Positions 1 to 7,629 of a DNA stretch of 13,547 nt are shown here, piece after piece. The position numbers and the translations under genes were made by a program. The stretch lies in the NCBI GenBank assembly GCA_964475835.1, contig CAYYYL010000055.1:1-13547 (forward strand). The letters are read 5' to 3'. The stretch's first letter is position 1; every line of letters starts with the position of its first letter. Origin of the DNA: JABDCI01 sp964475835 (GTDB lineage Bacteria; Verrucomicrobiota; Verrucomicrobiia; JABWAM01). The notes under the pieces were generated by a model. That model saw only the letters and a program-made list of their open reading frames with translations, ran no database searches and was not told the DNA's origin.

Positions 1-149
1 AAACCACCCTGGAAGAGACTCACGAGGCGACCAATGGCGTGCGAACCCTTCTCGAGTTCGCCCTCCAATCTGAGAACACAGAACCGCCCCCCTCCGAGAT
101 CAATGACAAAACAATCAAGGCTATCAACTACCTTCAAAACAGATTCTAA
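1..149 (+). CDS. C-terminal fragment of unknown protein
   Basis: An open frame enters from the left edge (first full codon at 3) and ends at TAA 147-149. It gives 48 visible residues beginning TTLEETHEAT and ending AINYLQNRF. The piece is polar, acidic in the middle (SENTEPPPSE) and probably helical at both ends, with no membrane segment. It stops 3 bases before the start of the relaxase-like gene, so the two are almost certainly co-transcribed. A small relaxosome accessory protein would fit this position, but nothing in the visible residues identifies one. Function unknown. Confidence 0.6.
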   Translation, partial: TTLEETHEATNGVRTLLEFALQSENTEPPPSEINDKTIKAINYLQNRF

Positions 150-152
150 ACC

Positions 153-1244
153 ATGAAGGTCCATCACCAAGTCGTAAAAAACTGCGGGAACTTCTCCTCC
201 ACAATCCTGCCCACCATGATTGCCTACGGACGGGAAAACGGCAACGGACGTGGCAAGTTGCAAACCTCTTCTAATCTTCCCCAAGGCGATGGATATGCCA
301 CCAAGGAGTCGGATATTCAACTGGGCGGCTTTCTCTTCATCCAGGCCGCCCAGGAAGCTTCCCGGCAAGGACGAGTCCTTTCTCAACTCAACGTAACCGA
401 GAAGCAGTCCTTGGCTCTTCGGCTATCACAGGAACACATCTCAAAATACGGATCTTCCGGGATGGAATCCTACACCAAATGGATGAAACGGGCAGAGGGA
501 TACGCCAAGCACCATCGGATTGCCCTCCCGCCCCAAAAGGGAAGCGAAACGAGGCATGCTTATTTTCATCGCCTCCGTCGCTGGACAACGACACGCCCAG
601 AGCGGTGGCCCAAACTTCGGGAAGCAGTAGGGACCCATCTGGTGTTCTCACCTGAACCCAAATTATGGGCAAACCTCCGAAGTGTCGGCGTTAACGAACG
701 GTCGTTTTTAAAGACGGCTTTGACAGCAACCATGAAGGATTTCAGTGACTGGCGGAGGCAAATCCATGGCCCAGGACATGCCATCGGCTGGATCGCTGGA
801 ACGCACGTCCGATTGGATGGCGCTGACAAGCATCCCCACATCCATGTGGTGGTTCTCAAACGGGACGAAGCTGGAAAACGGGTCGATTGGTCTGTGAGTT
901 CGCTCAAAGGTCACCACCAACGCGCCCATGAACCGGATCCCCTTCGTGTCATCAAACAGCTCTTCGAGAAGAACGTGGCTAAAACCTACCAGCTCAGTCT
1001 GAAAACGGGAACTCCTCCCCTCCTTGAAACACACTTTAGAAAGCAACCCACACGCCCATTACAACTCTTTGCCCAAAGCTTCCGCGCCACTGTCAGGGCA
1101 TTGGGTCAAGCCCCATTTCGCCTTCCAAATCATGGACCTACAGAACTTGGAGCCATGATCCGGGTGCTCCGCCAAATCCAGCGCAATCGAAACTTTCAAC
1201 GAATTCAATTTCCACAATTTCCCAATATTCAACCTGAAATGTAA
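153..1244 (+). CDS. Putative HUH-type relaxase / mobilization nuclease
   Basis: A 363-residue soluble protein. The key feature is a histidine triad, H227-x-H229-x-H231 (KHPHIHVVV), preceded by a hydrophobic strand around residues 211-220 (IGWIAGTHVR) and followed by a GKRVDWS turn. This layout matches the metal-binding motif of HUH relaxases of the MOBP/DUF3363 kind, which typically read 'DWVAxxHxxTxxPHxHxVV'. An earlier motif, HLVFSPEP (162-169), resembles the 'hhLSPE' strand of the same families. A relaxase nicks oriT and stays covalently bound to the transferred strand through a catalytic tyrosine. I cannot assign that tyrosine: Y99, Y107 and Y117 upstream of the HUH motif and Y279 downstream are candidates. 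The C-terminal ~70 residues are basic and Arg/Gln-rich. Location at the head of a T4SS operon supports the call. An HUH replication or transposition nuclease is the main alternative. Confidence 0.6.
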   Translation: MKVHHQVVKNCGNFSSTILPTMIAYGRENGNGRGKLQTSSNLPQGDGYATKESDIQLGGFLFIQAAQEASRQGRVLSQLNVTEKQSLALRLSQEHISKYGSSGMESYTKWMKRAEGYAKHHRIALPPQKGSETRHAYFHRLRRWTTTRPERWPKLREAVGTHLVFSPEPKLWANLRSVGVNERSFLKTALTATMKDFSDWRRQIHGPGHAIGWIAGTHVRLDGADKHPHIHVVVLKRDEAGKRVDWSVSSLKGHHQRAHEPDPLRVIKQLFEKNVAKTYQLSLKTGTPPLLETHFRKQPTRPLQLFAQSFRATVRALGQAPFRLPNHGPTELGAMIRVLRQIQRNRNFQRIQFPQFPNIQPEM

Positions 1245-1249
1245 TCCCT

Positions 1250-1519
1250 ATGAAACTTCTCAAACAGCTCAATCACACCCGCCTCCAAGTCTACTTCTGG
1301 ACCTGCACACTCTACTTTGCAGCAACCAGTCATGCGCACGCGGCGTGGCTCGACAGCGCCAAAAACCTGACGTTGGAAGCGACCGAACCGATCGGAATTG
1401 TGGTCATTGTCATCGGAGGAATGCGCATCAGCGTCAAAGACCTCTACGGCGGAATCGCCGCCGTCGTCGGAGGAATTTTTATCTTCAAGGCCCAGGATAT
1501 CGTGAATGGGCTCAAATAA
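1250..1519 (+). CDS. virB2: VirB2/TrbC-like pilin subunit
   Basis: An 89-residue protein with a Sec signal peptide: a basic N-terminus (MKLLKQLNHTR), a hydrophobic stretch and a likely cleavage site after AHAA at residue 32. The mature part of about 57 residues has two hydrophobic segments (about 47-61 and 67-80) separated by a short charged loop (RISVKDLYG). This is the VirB2/TrbC major-pilin plan of long signal plus two helices. Gly-rich helices (IVIGGM, AVVGGIF) fit pilin packing. It starts 5 bases after the relaxase-like gene and sits upstream of VirB3- and VirB4-like genes, as VirB2 normally does. No strong Shine-Dalgarno sequence precedes the ATG. Sequence identity is weak in this family, so the call rests on topology and position. 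Confidence 0.65.
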   Translation: MKLLKQLNHTRLQVYFWTCTLYFAATSHAHAAWLDSAKNLTLEATEPIGIVVIVIGGMRISVKDLYGGIAAVVGGIFIFKAQDIVNGLK

Positions 1520-1543
1520 ACCCTAAACCACATCATCAATCAT

Positions 1544-2143
1544 ATGGAAAATCCAAATAACCCCACCGACTGCAAAATCACGCCTGAAAAGCGGGATCTT
1601 CTAATCAAGTACTTCGCCAACAAGCCTCCCGAAAAATCCCTGACACCCAAGGAATTCGACCAGATCAAGGATTTGATCAATCGCAAACGCGGAGGCCTCA
1701 CCAAGGAAGCCTACGAACTCGTCAAAGATGACAAGACACTTATCAAGGCCGCCGCGATCAGCCAGGTTTATAAAGATCATCGTGTTATGGAAAAGCGGGG
1801 TCCCGAAGTTCGGGATATCCTTCTAAAGGCACTTCAGTCCCAACCGGGAGAAAAAAGCCTTACAGCTGAGGAATTCAAACAAGTCGCCGTTTTTCTGGAT
1901 CGAAAGAATGGAGGCCTGAGGCATCACGCCTTCACGCTTTTCAAAGACGACAAGGAAATCACCCAGACGGCGACCGAACATCGTACAAATTGGAAAGTTT
2001 CCAAAGAAAACTCTCAGGAAAACCCTTCTTCGGAAGACAAGTCCGCAACCCCAGGCAGTGTCAAACTTCAAAAAAGGATGGCCGACAAAAGTGCCGGCCT
2101 GACAGCCAAGAGCGCATCTCAAGGCATTGAAATGGGAGATTAA
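1544..2143 (+). CDS. Unrecognised protein with tandem duplicated domain
   Basis: A 199-residue, strongly charged, Lys-rich protein with no signal peptide or membrane segment, so probably cytoplasmic. Two copies of a ~57-residue unit are obvious: residues 16-73 and 88-144. Each contains, in order, a leading helix, EKSLT-x-x-EF, a helix ending DRK/NRK, the turn GGL, another helix and then KDDK. The C-terminal ~50 residues are Ser/Lys-rich and look disordered. I do not recognise the family. Its place between the pilin-like and VirB3-like genes suggests a T4SS-linked role, such as an adaptor, chaperone or regulator, but this is inference from position only. The gene ends GGGAGATTAA, which also supplies the ribosome binding site for the next gene. 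Confidence 0.8.
   Translation: MENPNNPTDCKITPEKRDLLIKYFANKPPEKSLTPKEFDQIKDLINRKRGGLTKEAYELVKDDKTLIKAAAISQVYKDHRVMEKRGPEVRDILLKALQSQPGEKSLTAEEFKQVAVFLDRKNGGLRHHAFTLFKDDKEITQTATEHRTNWKVSKENSQENPSSEDKSATPGSVKLQKRMADKSAGLTAKSASQGIEMGD
2134..2138 (+). promoter_or_regulatory. Ribosome binding site of the virB3-like gene
   Basis: GGGAG lies 7 bases before the ATG at 2146. It overlaps the last codons of the upstream gene (Met-Gly-Asp-stop). The same arrangement recurs before virB4. Confidence 0.6.
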
Positions 2144-2145
2144 TC

Positions 2146-2505
2146 ATGCAATCGGAAAGAATCACGGACATTCATCCTTCCATTCCTTGCAGTCGCAATT
2201 TAAGGCGACGGACTGGAATCTGGCTTGGAATCGAAGCATGGGAACTCGTCATGATCCTCTGCCTTTCGATGATTCCCGACATCCTTTACCGGATCGGGGT
2301 CCTCGATCATTCCAACCTGCTCACGGGAATAGGCATCAGTTTGGGAGCCATGGCGTTCGTGATTCTTTTCAAGCGCAATAAGCCCCCGAACTATTTCACG
2401 CTGTGGATGCATCATCATTTCCTCCATCCCCCAGCGTGGCGGGCACCACGAACAGAAAATCGCGAATGCATCATTTTGGACGATTCAACGGAGGAAAAAC
2501 AATGA
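2146..2505 (+). CDS. virB3: VirB3-like inner-membrane T4SS protein
   Basis: A 119-residue protein with a short basic N-terminal tail (RNLRRRTG, 18-24) and two hydrophobic segments at about 33-50 and 57-75. These are followed by a positively charged segment, KRNKPPNYFTLW (76-87). The two-helix hairpin followed by a basic 'R/K-x-x-PPxY/Fxxxx' stretch is typical of VirB3/TrbD/TraL-like proteins. Those proteins sit in the inner membrane and work with VirB4. Here the gene is separated from virB4 only by a small DUF2958 gene. The C-terminal tail after residue 100 is hydrophilic and longer than in minimal VirB3 proteins. The stop codon overlaps the next start in an ATGA junction. Confidence 0.75.
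   Translation: MQSERITDIHPSIPCSRNLRRRTGIWLGIEAWELVMILCLSMIPDILYRIGVLDHSNLLTGIGISLGAMAFVILFKRNKPPNYFTLWMHHHFLHPPAWRAPRTENRECIILDDSTEEKQ
2490..2495 (+). promoter_or_regulatory. Ribosome binding site that decides the DUF2958 start
   Basis: GGAGGA lies 6 bases before the ATG at 2502. The same frame is open upstream to an ATG at 2403, but only 2502 has a strong Shine-Dalgarno sequence and an ATGA overlap with the virB3-like stop, so 2502 is the preferred start. Confidence 0.75.
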
Positions 2506-2954
2506 TCATGCCAGCATCCCACGATGAGGGAATGAATTCCCCTCCCATTCGGCCCGATGAAACCCTGTACGGGCATATCTCTCAAATCAGCCTTGAACCC
2601 GGACAGAAGCGTCTTGAGGTGTTTCAAGAAGCTCTGAGATTGCGGGAAACACCCCCCCTTTACAGTCAGGAAAAAGCCCAGCCAGCGATCACTCACGTCA
2701 GATTCTTTGATCCGTGCAGCTCCTGGACGTGGTACGCCACGGAGTGGGACGGCAAGAATCTCTGCTTCGGCTACGTCAAGGGCCAGGATGCTGAATGGGG
2801 CTACTTCGATCTCTCCGAACTGGCGAACCACCGTGGACCGCTGGGTATCGGCATCGAAGTGGATGAGCACTTTCTGCCCCGACCCATAAGGGAAATGGAA
2901 CACAATTCCTCACAAGGTCCCACTCATGATTTTGAACACGAACCGGGAGATTAA
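2502..2954 (+). CDS. DUF2958 domain protein
   Basis: A 150-residue soluble protein. Residues ~50-131 carry the DUF2958 signature: THVRFFDP, then WTWYATEWDG, FGYVKGQDAEWGYFDLSEL and RGPLGIGIEVDEHFLP. Aromatic residues (W76, W78, Y79, W82, W99, Y101) and the final acidic 'E-x-D' segment are conserved features of the family. DUF2958 proteins are common on plasmids and integrative elements, and their biochemical role is unknown to me. The N-terminal ~45 residues are variable linker. It is unusual to find this gene inside the T4SS core, between virB3-like and virB4 genes. Its terminal codons contain the virB4 ribosome binding site, so the two are probably translated together. Confidence 0.88.
   Translation: MIMPASHDEGMNSPPIRPDETLYGHISQISLEPGQKRLEVFQEALRLRETPPLYSQEKAQPAITHVRFFDPCSSWTWYATEWDGKNLCFGYVKGQDAEWGYFDLSELANHRGPLGIGIEVDEHFLPRPIREMEHNSSQGPTHDFEHEPGD
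2945..2949 (+). promoter_or_regulatory. Ribosome binding site that decides the virB4 start
   Basis: GGGAG lies 9 bases before the ATG at 2959, inside the last codons of the DUF2958 gene. This favours 2959 over the in-frame ATG at 2926, which would overlap the DUF2958 gene by 29 bases. Confidence 0.65.
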
Positions 2955-2958
2955 TTTC

Positions 2959-5448
2959 ATGAAAAACCATCATTCCTTCATCAATGAACATCTTCCGGAT
3001 GCGTGGCTCGTGGAAAATTCGATTCTATTCGTCGATCACGACGACCGTCTCTTTATGGCAAAGGGATTTTCCGTACATGGCCAGCCCATGTCCAATCTCT
3101 CTCCTGAGCATCTGAGCACCTGGAGAGGAACTGCCATGGCCATGCTCAACTCCCTCGAAATCTCCACTCACTTGGATTTTCACTGGACGGTGGAAAACGA
3201 CTATTCGTCGTTCATCGAAGGACACCAAAACAACGCAGATCAGACAGCACCACCCATTGCCCTTCATCTTCTTTCAGAAAGACTAAAAAAATATCAAATT
3301 CAACAGGAACTTAACGAACTACGTCACCGTAAACTCTTTGTATTCGTCAATTTTGAACCCGCCCCCTTGCGGGCTTCAAATGGCCCGTTTTCCCGTCGGA
3401 ATCACAAAATGCTTTTGTCGGAGTGGAAAGCAGCTGATCAAAAACTCGAACAACTGACTTCCATGGCACGCCACGCCTTTGAGTCGTGTGGAATGTCCAC
3501 TCAAAGCCTGACTTCCCCTCAAATCGTCCGGGTTTTTGGAAAAATACTTTCTCCCCATCGAGTCCGTCTCCAAACAAAACCTCCTTTGATTCCTCCCAAG
3601 GCTCATCTTTGGACGGAAACATTGCACTCGGACGTGGAACGCAAATCTCCATTCCTCTTTTTTGACGAGCACTTTCACGCTTTTGTCTCCATGACCAACC
3701 TCCCGCAGGAGACGCGAGCTGGATTTCTCGGCCACGTGTTCCATCTTTCCCATCCAAACTATGCCCTGAAAGTCACCCTTCGAACCACTGATAAACAAGA
3801 GGAAATCAAGCACCTTCAAAGCGACTATGGGTCCAAACTTGGACTGCAAAGGGCTCGCACTCAAAAGGGCAACATCACCAATGTAGAAATGGAAACTCAG
3901 GCGGAGGAGATCCGGAATGAAATCCGAACTCTGACGCAAACTCCTCAGCAAATTTTCCACGCCCAATTACTGCTTCATCTCTGGCATCCTGACGAAAACG
4001 AACTTCGCCGCCGGGTGGACGAAGCAGTCCTTAAAATCGGCTACTGCAACGGCACACAGGCCATCCTTGAAAACATTGCGGCTCCCGAAGCCTTGAGATC
4101 ATGCCTTCCCGGTTGGACACGTGAAAAACAGCTGGATCGATTTCACGTGGTAAAAAGCATCAACGCCGCAGATTTTATTCCCGCTCATACGGATTTCATC
4201 GGAACGGGGCGGCCTCAACTCCTCTTCCCCACCCCGGAAGGAGGACTCATGAGCGCCCACGCTTTTACAAAGGCAAGACCATTTCACAACGTCATCGTGG
4301 GGGAAACCGGCGGCGGAAAAACATTCCTGATCAATTCCCTTATGACACAGCTGGTGAGTCAGGGACTTCAATCCGCCTCAATCATCTCCACGAAGGATGA
4401 ATTTGGTCCGCTGATGAGCATCTACGGTGGCGAAAAAATCACATTTTCGGAAAGCAATCCGGTTTTTCTCAATCCTTGTCTGATTGCAGGAAAAGAACCC
4501 ACCCAGGACGAACTTACGGGTATGACCGCCATTCTCGAAACCATCTTTGGAGAGGAGTCCAATGATATGGAGCGAAAAATTCGCCAATCCCGGATTTTAA
4601 AGGCCGCGAAACTCACATTTGAAAAATACGGCACTGAAACCCGCCTTCGGCATTTTGTCGAAACATTTCGACAGGGCTGGGAACACGACGATTTCCATGA
4701 ACTTAAGCGTCTGGCAGTCATCCTGGAACCTTATGCCCACGGTGGACTTTATGGCGAATTTTTCGACAGCAACAACCGAAAATCCCTCGATCTTTCCAAT
4801 CCCTTCAAGTTTTTTGACTTCTCCGGCATCCAGAAGAACAAAAACCTTTCCGCCATCATGATGATGGCACTCACGACAGGTGAAGCTTTGCGGCTTTCAA
4901 AGCTCCCCAGGCACGTGAAAAAAGCCCTTGTGCTCGACGAATGCTGGGCGTTTGTGGATTCCTCTGCAGGGAGGGACTTTATTGAAAGCGCCCTTCGTGT
5001 CTATCGAGCTTTCCATTGTGCGGTGTTTCTATCAACACAGAATATCGCCGATTTTCTCCTCTCACGAATCACTCATGTCGTGATGTCCAATTGCCACAAT
5101 TTCTTTCTCCTCCGTACAAAGGATCGTAACGCCATCGCAACACTTCAAAAGGAGCTGAACCTTACCGACGAAATGGCAGCTCGTTTTGGAGCAATGCCCG
5201 ATCCTTCGGAAGCTGGATATTCGCACTTCATCTACGTGCATCGCGCCGAAGCAAGCCACATTGCAGGGGAAGGCATCAACCAGGTCTCAAAACCCGAGGC
5301 GCTGCTTTATTCCACCAATCCGACCATGAGTCAGCTCCGCGATCACGTAATCCGCAACTCACCAGACCCATGGAAAGCGGTGAGCGAACTCACTGAATTA
5401 AGCGGGGAAGATTTCCAAAAACTCACCTCTCAACTTTTACACCTATGA
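2959..5448 (+). CDS. virB4: VirB4/TrbE-family T4SS ATPase
   Basis: An 829-residue protein and the clearest marker gene in the window. The Walker A motif is GETGGGKT (448-455). Walker B is LVLDE (657-661), the Gln sensor lies in FLSTQN near residue 694, and a downstream FLLRTKDRNA segment matches the arginine-containing C-terminal motif of VirB4 proteins. The N-terminal ~430 residues correspond to the CagE/TrbE/VirB4 N-terminal domain that docks to the inner-membrane complex. VirB4 is the universal energising ATPase of conjugative T4SS, required for pilus biogenesis and substrate transfer. Length is in the normal range. No transmembrane helix is evident. The frame is intact, which suggests a working system. 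The stop overlaps the next start (ATGA at 5445-5448). Confidence 0.96.
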   Translation: MKNHHSFINEHLPDAWLVENSILFVDHDDRLFMAKGFSVHGQPMSNLSPEHLSTWRGTAMAMLNSLEISTHLDFHWTVENDYSSFIEGHQNNADQTAPPIALHLLSERLKKYQIQQELNELRHRKLFVFVNFEPAPLRASNGPFSRRNHKMLLSEWKAADQKLEQLTSMARHAFESCGMSTQSLTSPQIVRVFGKILSPHRVRLQTKPPLIPPKAHLWTETLHSDVERKSPFLFFDEHFHAFVSMTNLPQETRAGFLGHVFHLSHPNYALKVTLRTTDKQEEIKHLQSDYGSKLGLQRARTQKGNITNVEMETQAEEIRNEIRTLTQTPQQIFHAQLLLHLWHPDENELRRRVDEAVLKIGYCNGTQAILENIAAPEALRSCLPGWTREKQLDRFHVVKSINAADFIPAHTDFIGTGRPQLLFPTPEGGLMSAHAFTKARPFHNVIVGETGGGKTFLINSLMTQLVSQGLQSASIISTKDEFGPLMSIYGGEKITFSESNPVFLNPCLIAGKEPTQDELTGMTAILETIFGEESNDMERKIRQSRILKAAKLTFEKYGTETRLRHFVETFRQGWEHDDFHELKRLAVILEPYAHGGLYGEFFDSNNRKSLDLSNPFKFFDFSGIQKNKNLSAIMMMALTTGEALRLSKLPRHVKKALVLDECWAFVDSSAGRDFIESALRVYRAFHCAVFLSTQNIADFLLSRITHVVMSNCHNFFLLRTKDRNAIATLQKELNLTDEMAARFGAMPDPSEAGYSHFIYVHRAEASHIAGEGINQVSKPEALLYSTNPTMSQLRDHVIRNSPDPWKAVSELTELSGEDFQKLTSQLLHL

Positions 5449-6436
5449 AACAACTGCTTCTTTTCTTCTGTTTATTTTCGGTCATCAGCCAATCCTTGTT
5501 TGCGCAAATCCCCGTCACCATCCACCGTTCAACCGTCAACACAGGCGGATCTGTGGTCCTTCCAAGTTTCACTGCGGACACCACCGAAGAATGGGGCATT
5601 GATGCCTCCATGTCCTTTGAAAGCGCCGAATGCTTTGGAGCCATCGACAATCATTGGGCCAGCATTGGCGGCACGGCATCGACCGCTCCCTTTTCATTTG
5701 CCAGGCCGGTCAGTATTGCCAGTGTGACAACCGTCGCCAATCCCATCGTCACCATCGCAAGGAATGCCCCCTCCTCTTTCACCAACTCCGTTTCAGCCCA
5801 CGGCATTTATTCAGGAGGCGGCCTTAGTCGAACCACCACCGATATCAGTCAAAGCTACGCGGTGACCATCATTGAAGACCAAAGGGCGGATGGAACATCG
5901 ATTCCATCCAGTACGATTACAGGGCAGTCCGATGTTCTCGAAAATCTCTCCCGCAAAGACAATTCCAACCCTTTGCGAAAACTTATCGGTTTTTCAATCA
6001 CGGCCACAACATCCTCCACCCTTCGAAGCATTGCCTTTTTTCTCTCCAATACGGGCACAATTGAAAACCCATTTTCCAACCTCTCACTTTACCGGGATGC
6101 CGATGGAAGGAATGCTTTTGATCAGGAGGACATCCTGATTGCGACAAGCACCAACGGAAACAACTTCGCCATTTTCACCAATCTTTCCGAAACCATCGGC
6201 AATGCTCCCGTCACCTATTTTCTAGCCGCTTCCTTTCGCCCCTCTGAACAGCCCCGATATTCGTTTCTTTCCGCTTCGCTCAATAGCCAAAACGTGATCG
6301 TAACCGATCACTCCACAAATTCCCCCATCCTGGTAAACGGAGGCAATCTCACAGGAAAGCAATACTCCTTTCTGGACGCAAACAGCGCGGAGGAATTGGC
6401 GACAGCGACCGCAATCTCCGGTCAAATTTCATCCGC
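5445..6436 (+). CDS. Exported beta-rich protein, truncated by assembly gap
   Basis: The frame begins with a clear Sec signal peptide (MKQLLLFFCLFSVISQSLFA, cleavage likely before Q21). About 310 Ser/Thr/Asn-rich residues follow, with short alternating hydrophobic strands and almost no charge clusters, typical of a secreted or surface beta-sandwich protein. One stretch reads NLSLYRDADGRNAFDQEDILI, then a strand and YFLAASF. The Asp-rich turn resembles calcium-binding or CARD/adhesion-type repeats in environmental bacteria, but I cannot name the family. The sequence runs into 100 N at 6437. It sits between virB4 and virB5-like genes, where a pilus-associated or surface-exposed protein would be plausible. 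Whether the segment after the gap is the same gene is unknown, because the gap length is not real. Confidence 0.7.
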
Positions 6437-6536
6437 NNNNNNNNNNNNNNNNNNNNNNNNNNNNNNNNNNNNNNNNNNNNNNNNNNNNNNNNNNNNNNNN
6501 NNNNNNNNNNNNNNNNNNNNNNNNNNNNNNNNNNNN
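6437..6536. other. Assembly gap of 100 N
   Basis: Exactly 100 N, the usual placeholder for a scaffold gap of unknown length. It cuts the exported-protein gene. The true missing sequence may be shorter or much longer and could contain a gene boundary. Confidence 0.98.
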
Positions 6537-6875
6537 GGTGCTGTGGGTGGATTTGTTGTGAGCGAAGCCTTTCAATCCATGGCCAAATCGGGACGCCAAA
6601 AAGCTTACCAGTCCGGCATCGAAGAAGGAAAAGCCATCGGCCAAGAGCAGATCCTTAAAGGCTTATGGGAGGAATCCAACGGCCTTCCCAAAGGGAAGAA
6701 CCGGATTCCCGATTCCTCCGTACTTGTGCCAAGCCGGGTTCAAAACGGTGTCCTCTATGACGCGCACAGCGCCAATCCTCTACAACCTCCATCCGAACAA
6801 ATCCTAATCCCAGCCCAGGGAGACACAAACGCCATGTTCAACGCTCACTATGAAGAATTTCAACAACCGCACTGA
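6537..6875 (+). CDS. C-terminal part of unknown protein after gap
   Basis: An open frame leaves the gap and ends at TGA 6873-6875, giving 112 residues. It opens with a Gly-containing hydrophobic patch (GAVGGFVVSEAF) that could be the end of a membrane or glycine-zipper segment. A helical region rich in Lys, Glu and Gln follows (GRQKAYQSGIEEGKAIG), then a proline-rich tail with RVQNGVLYDAHSANPLQPP. This composition is quite unlike the beta-rich segment before the gap, so it may be a separate gene, for example a small lipoprotein or inner-membrane protein. It ends 4 bases before the preferred VirB5-like start. No family recognised. Confidence 0.6.
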   Translation, partial: GAVGGFVVSEAFQSMAKSGRQKAYQSGIEEGKAIGQEQILKGLWEESNGLPKGKNRIPDSSVLVPSRVQNGVLYDAHSANPLQPPSEQILIPAQGDTNAMFNAHYEEFQQPH

Positions 6876-6879
6876 TCTT

Positions 6880-7629
6880 ATGAAACGATATCTTTTTCTT
6901 ATCTTCGTACTGTCAGTTGGCATGAACCATCGGGCAAAGGCCCAAATGGAAGTCCATGACCCCATCAATCAAGCCATCTCCCAAACTCATCACGCCGAAG
7001 AGCTTTCGAAGTGGACTGAATCCATCAATAAAGCCACTCAGCAAATCAATCAGCTTAATTCCCTGATCAACCAGATGGACGACGTTCAGGGACTTCTCGG
7101 CAAGGGCATGGAAACAATCGGCATCGATCCTTCCATCTCTTCCAGCATCCAGCTCGCAAAGTCCCTGAACAATTTCGGACAGTCACTGCAAGATCTTCAA
7201 CACAATGCAGGAAATACCAGCTTCGATCTCGACAAACTCCGTCAAGCAACCACCGATCCAAACGCGTGGCAACGCTACGTCGTCACAAGCCGGAGTTATG
7301 ACTCCACACAAAAGGCTCAAAAAAATTACGATGATCAAATCCGAAAGCTTGATTCCCGACGCTCACAAGCCGAGGCCCAACTCAAAGCCGCCCGCTCCAT
7401 TGGGGAAACAGCCAAAACCCAGGCCACACTGGACTCGGTTGACGCGGCCGAAAAAAGCCTCGCAGAAGAACGCAAGCGCGCATTTGAACAACAACAGGCC
7501 AATTGGATCGAAAACCAAAATCAAAAGGATGCCTGGGAACAAGCTGCAAGGGATTGGACGAAAGAAGAATGGAAAACCGTGGGCACCGGACTCTCGGACT
7601 ATATGAAAGGAACCTCCGGTCACCCATGA
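6880..7629 (+). CDS. virB5: VirB5/TrbJ-like exported pilus-tip protein
   Basis: A 249-residue protein from ATG 6880, chosen because it gives a compact signal peptide (MKRYLFLIFVLSVGMNHRAKA, cleavage before Q22). The in-frame ATG at 6850 would add ten residues and overlap the preceding frame. The mature N-terminus reads VHDPINQAI and continues into a long helical region rich in Gln, Asn and Lys (KATQQINQLNSLINQMDDVQGLLG). This is the hallmark of VirB5/TrbJ proteins, which begin with '(V)xDPxN' and form helical bundles. They are periplasmic minor pilins at the pilus tip that help contact recipient cells. The C-terminal half (about 145-225) is a strongly predicted coiled coil. The gene directly precedes the virB6-like gene, the expected order, with an ATGA overlap. 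Confidence 0.75.
   Translation: MKRYLFLIFVLSVGMNHRAKAQMEVHDPINQAISQTHHAEELSKWTESINKATQQINQLNSLINQMDDVQGLLGKGMETIGIDPSISSSIQLAKSLNNFGQSLQDLQHNAGNTSFDLDKLRQATTDPNAWQRYVVTSRSYDSTQKAQKNYDDQIRKLDSRRSQAEAQLKAARSIGETAKTQATLDSVDAAEKSLAEERKRAFEQQQANWIENQNQKDAWEQAARDWTKEEWKTVGTGLSDYMKGTSGHP

Noticed and set aside
1345..1560. Arg-rich 71-residue frame overlapping the pilin gene
   Set aside because: The Arg-rich content is the out-of-frame reading of Gly/Ile/Val-rich pilin codons; it spans the end of one gene and the start of another.
2415..2903. Antisense open frame of 162 codons across virB3/DUF2958
   Set aside because: It is fully covered by two well-supported + strand genes and shows no family signature.
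3376..3966. Long antisense open frame (196 codons) inside virB4
   Set aside because: It lies wholly opposite a clear VirB4 coding region, has no ribosome binding site or recognisable domain, and its composition is that expected of the reverse complement.
6429..6644. Antisense frame across gap 1
   Set aside because: It is kept open only by the N run and has no coding support.
7503..7625. Upstream extension of the virB6-like frame
   Set aside because: It overlaps the VirB5-like gene by more than 120 bases and hides the signal-like start at 7626, which has an ATGA junction.
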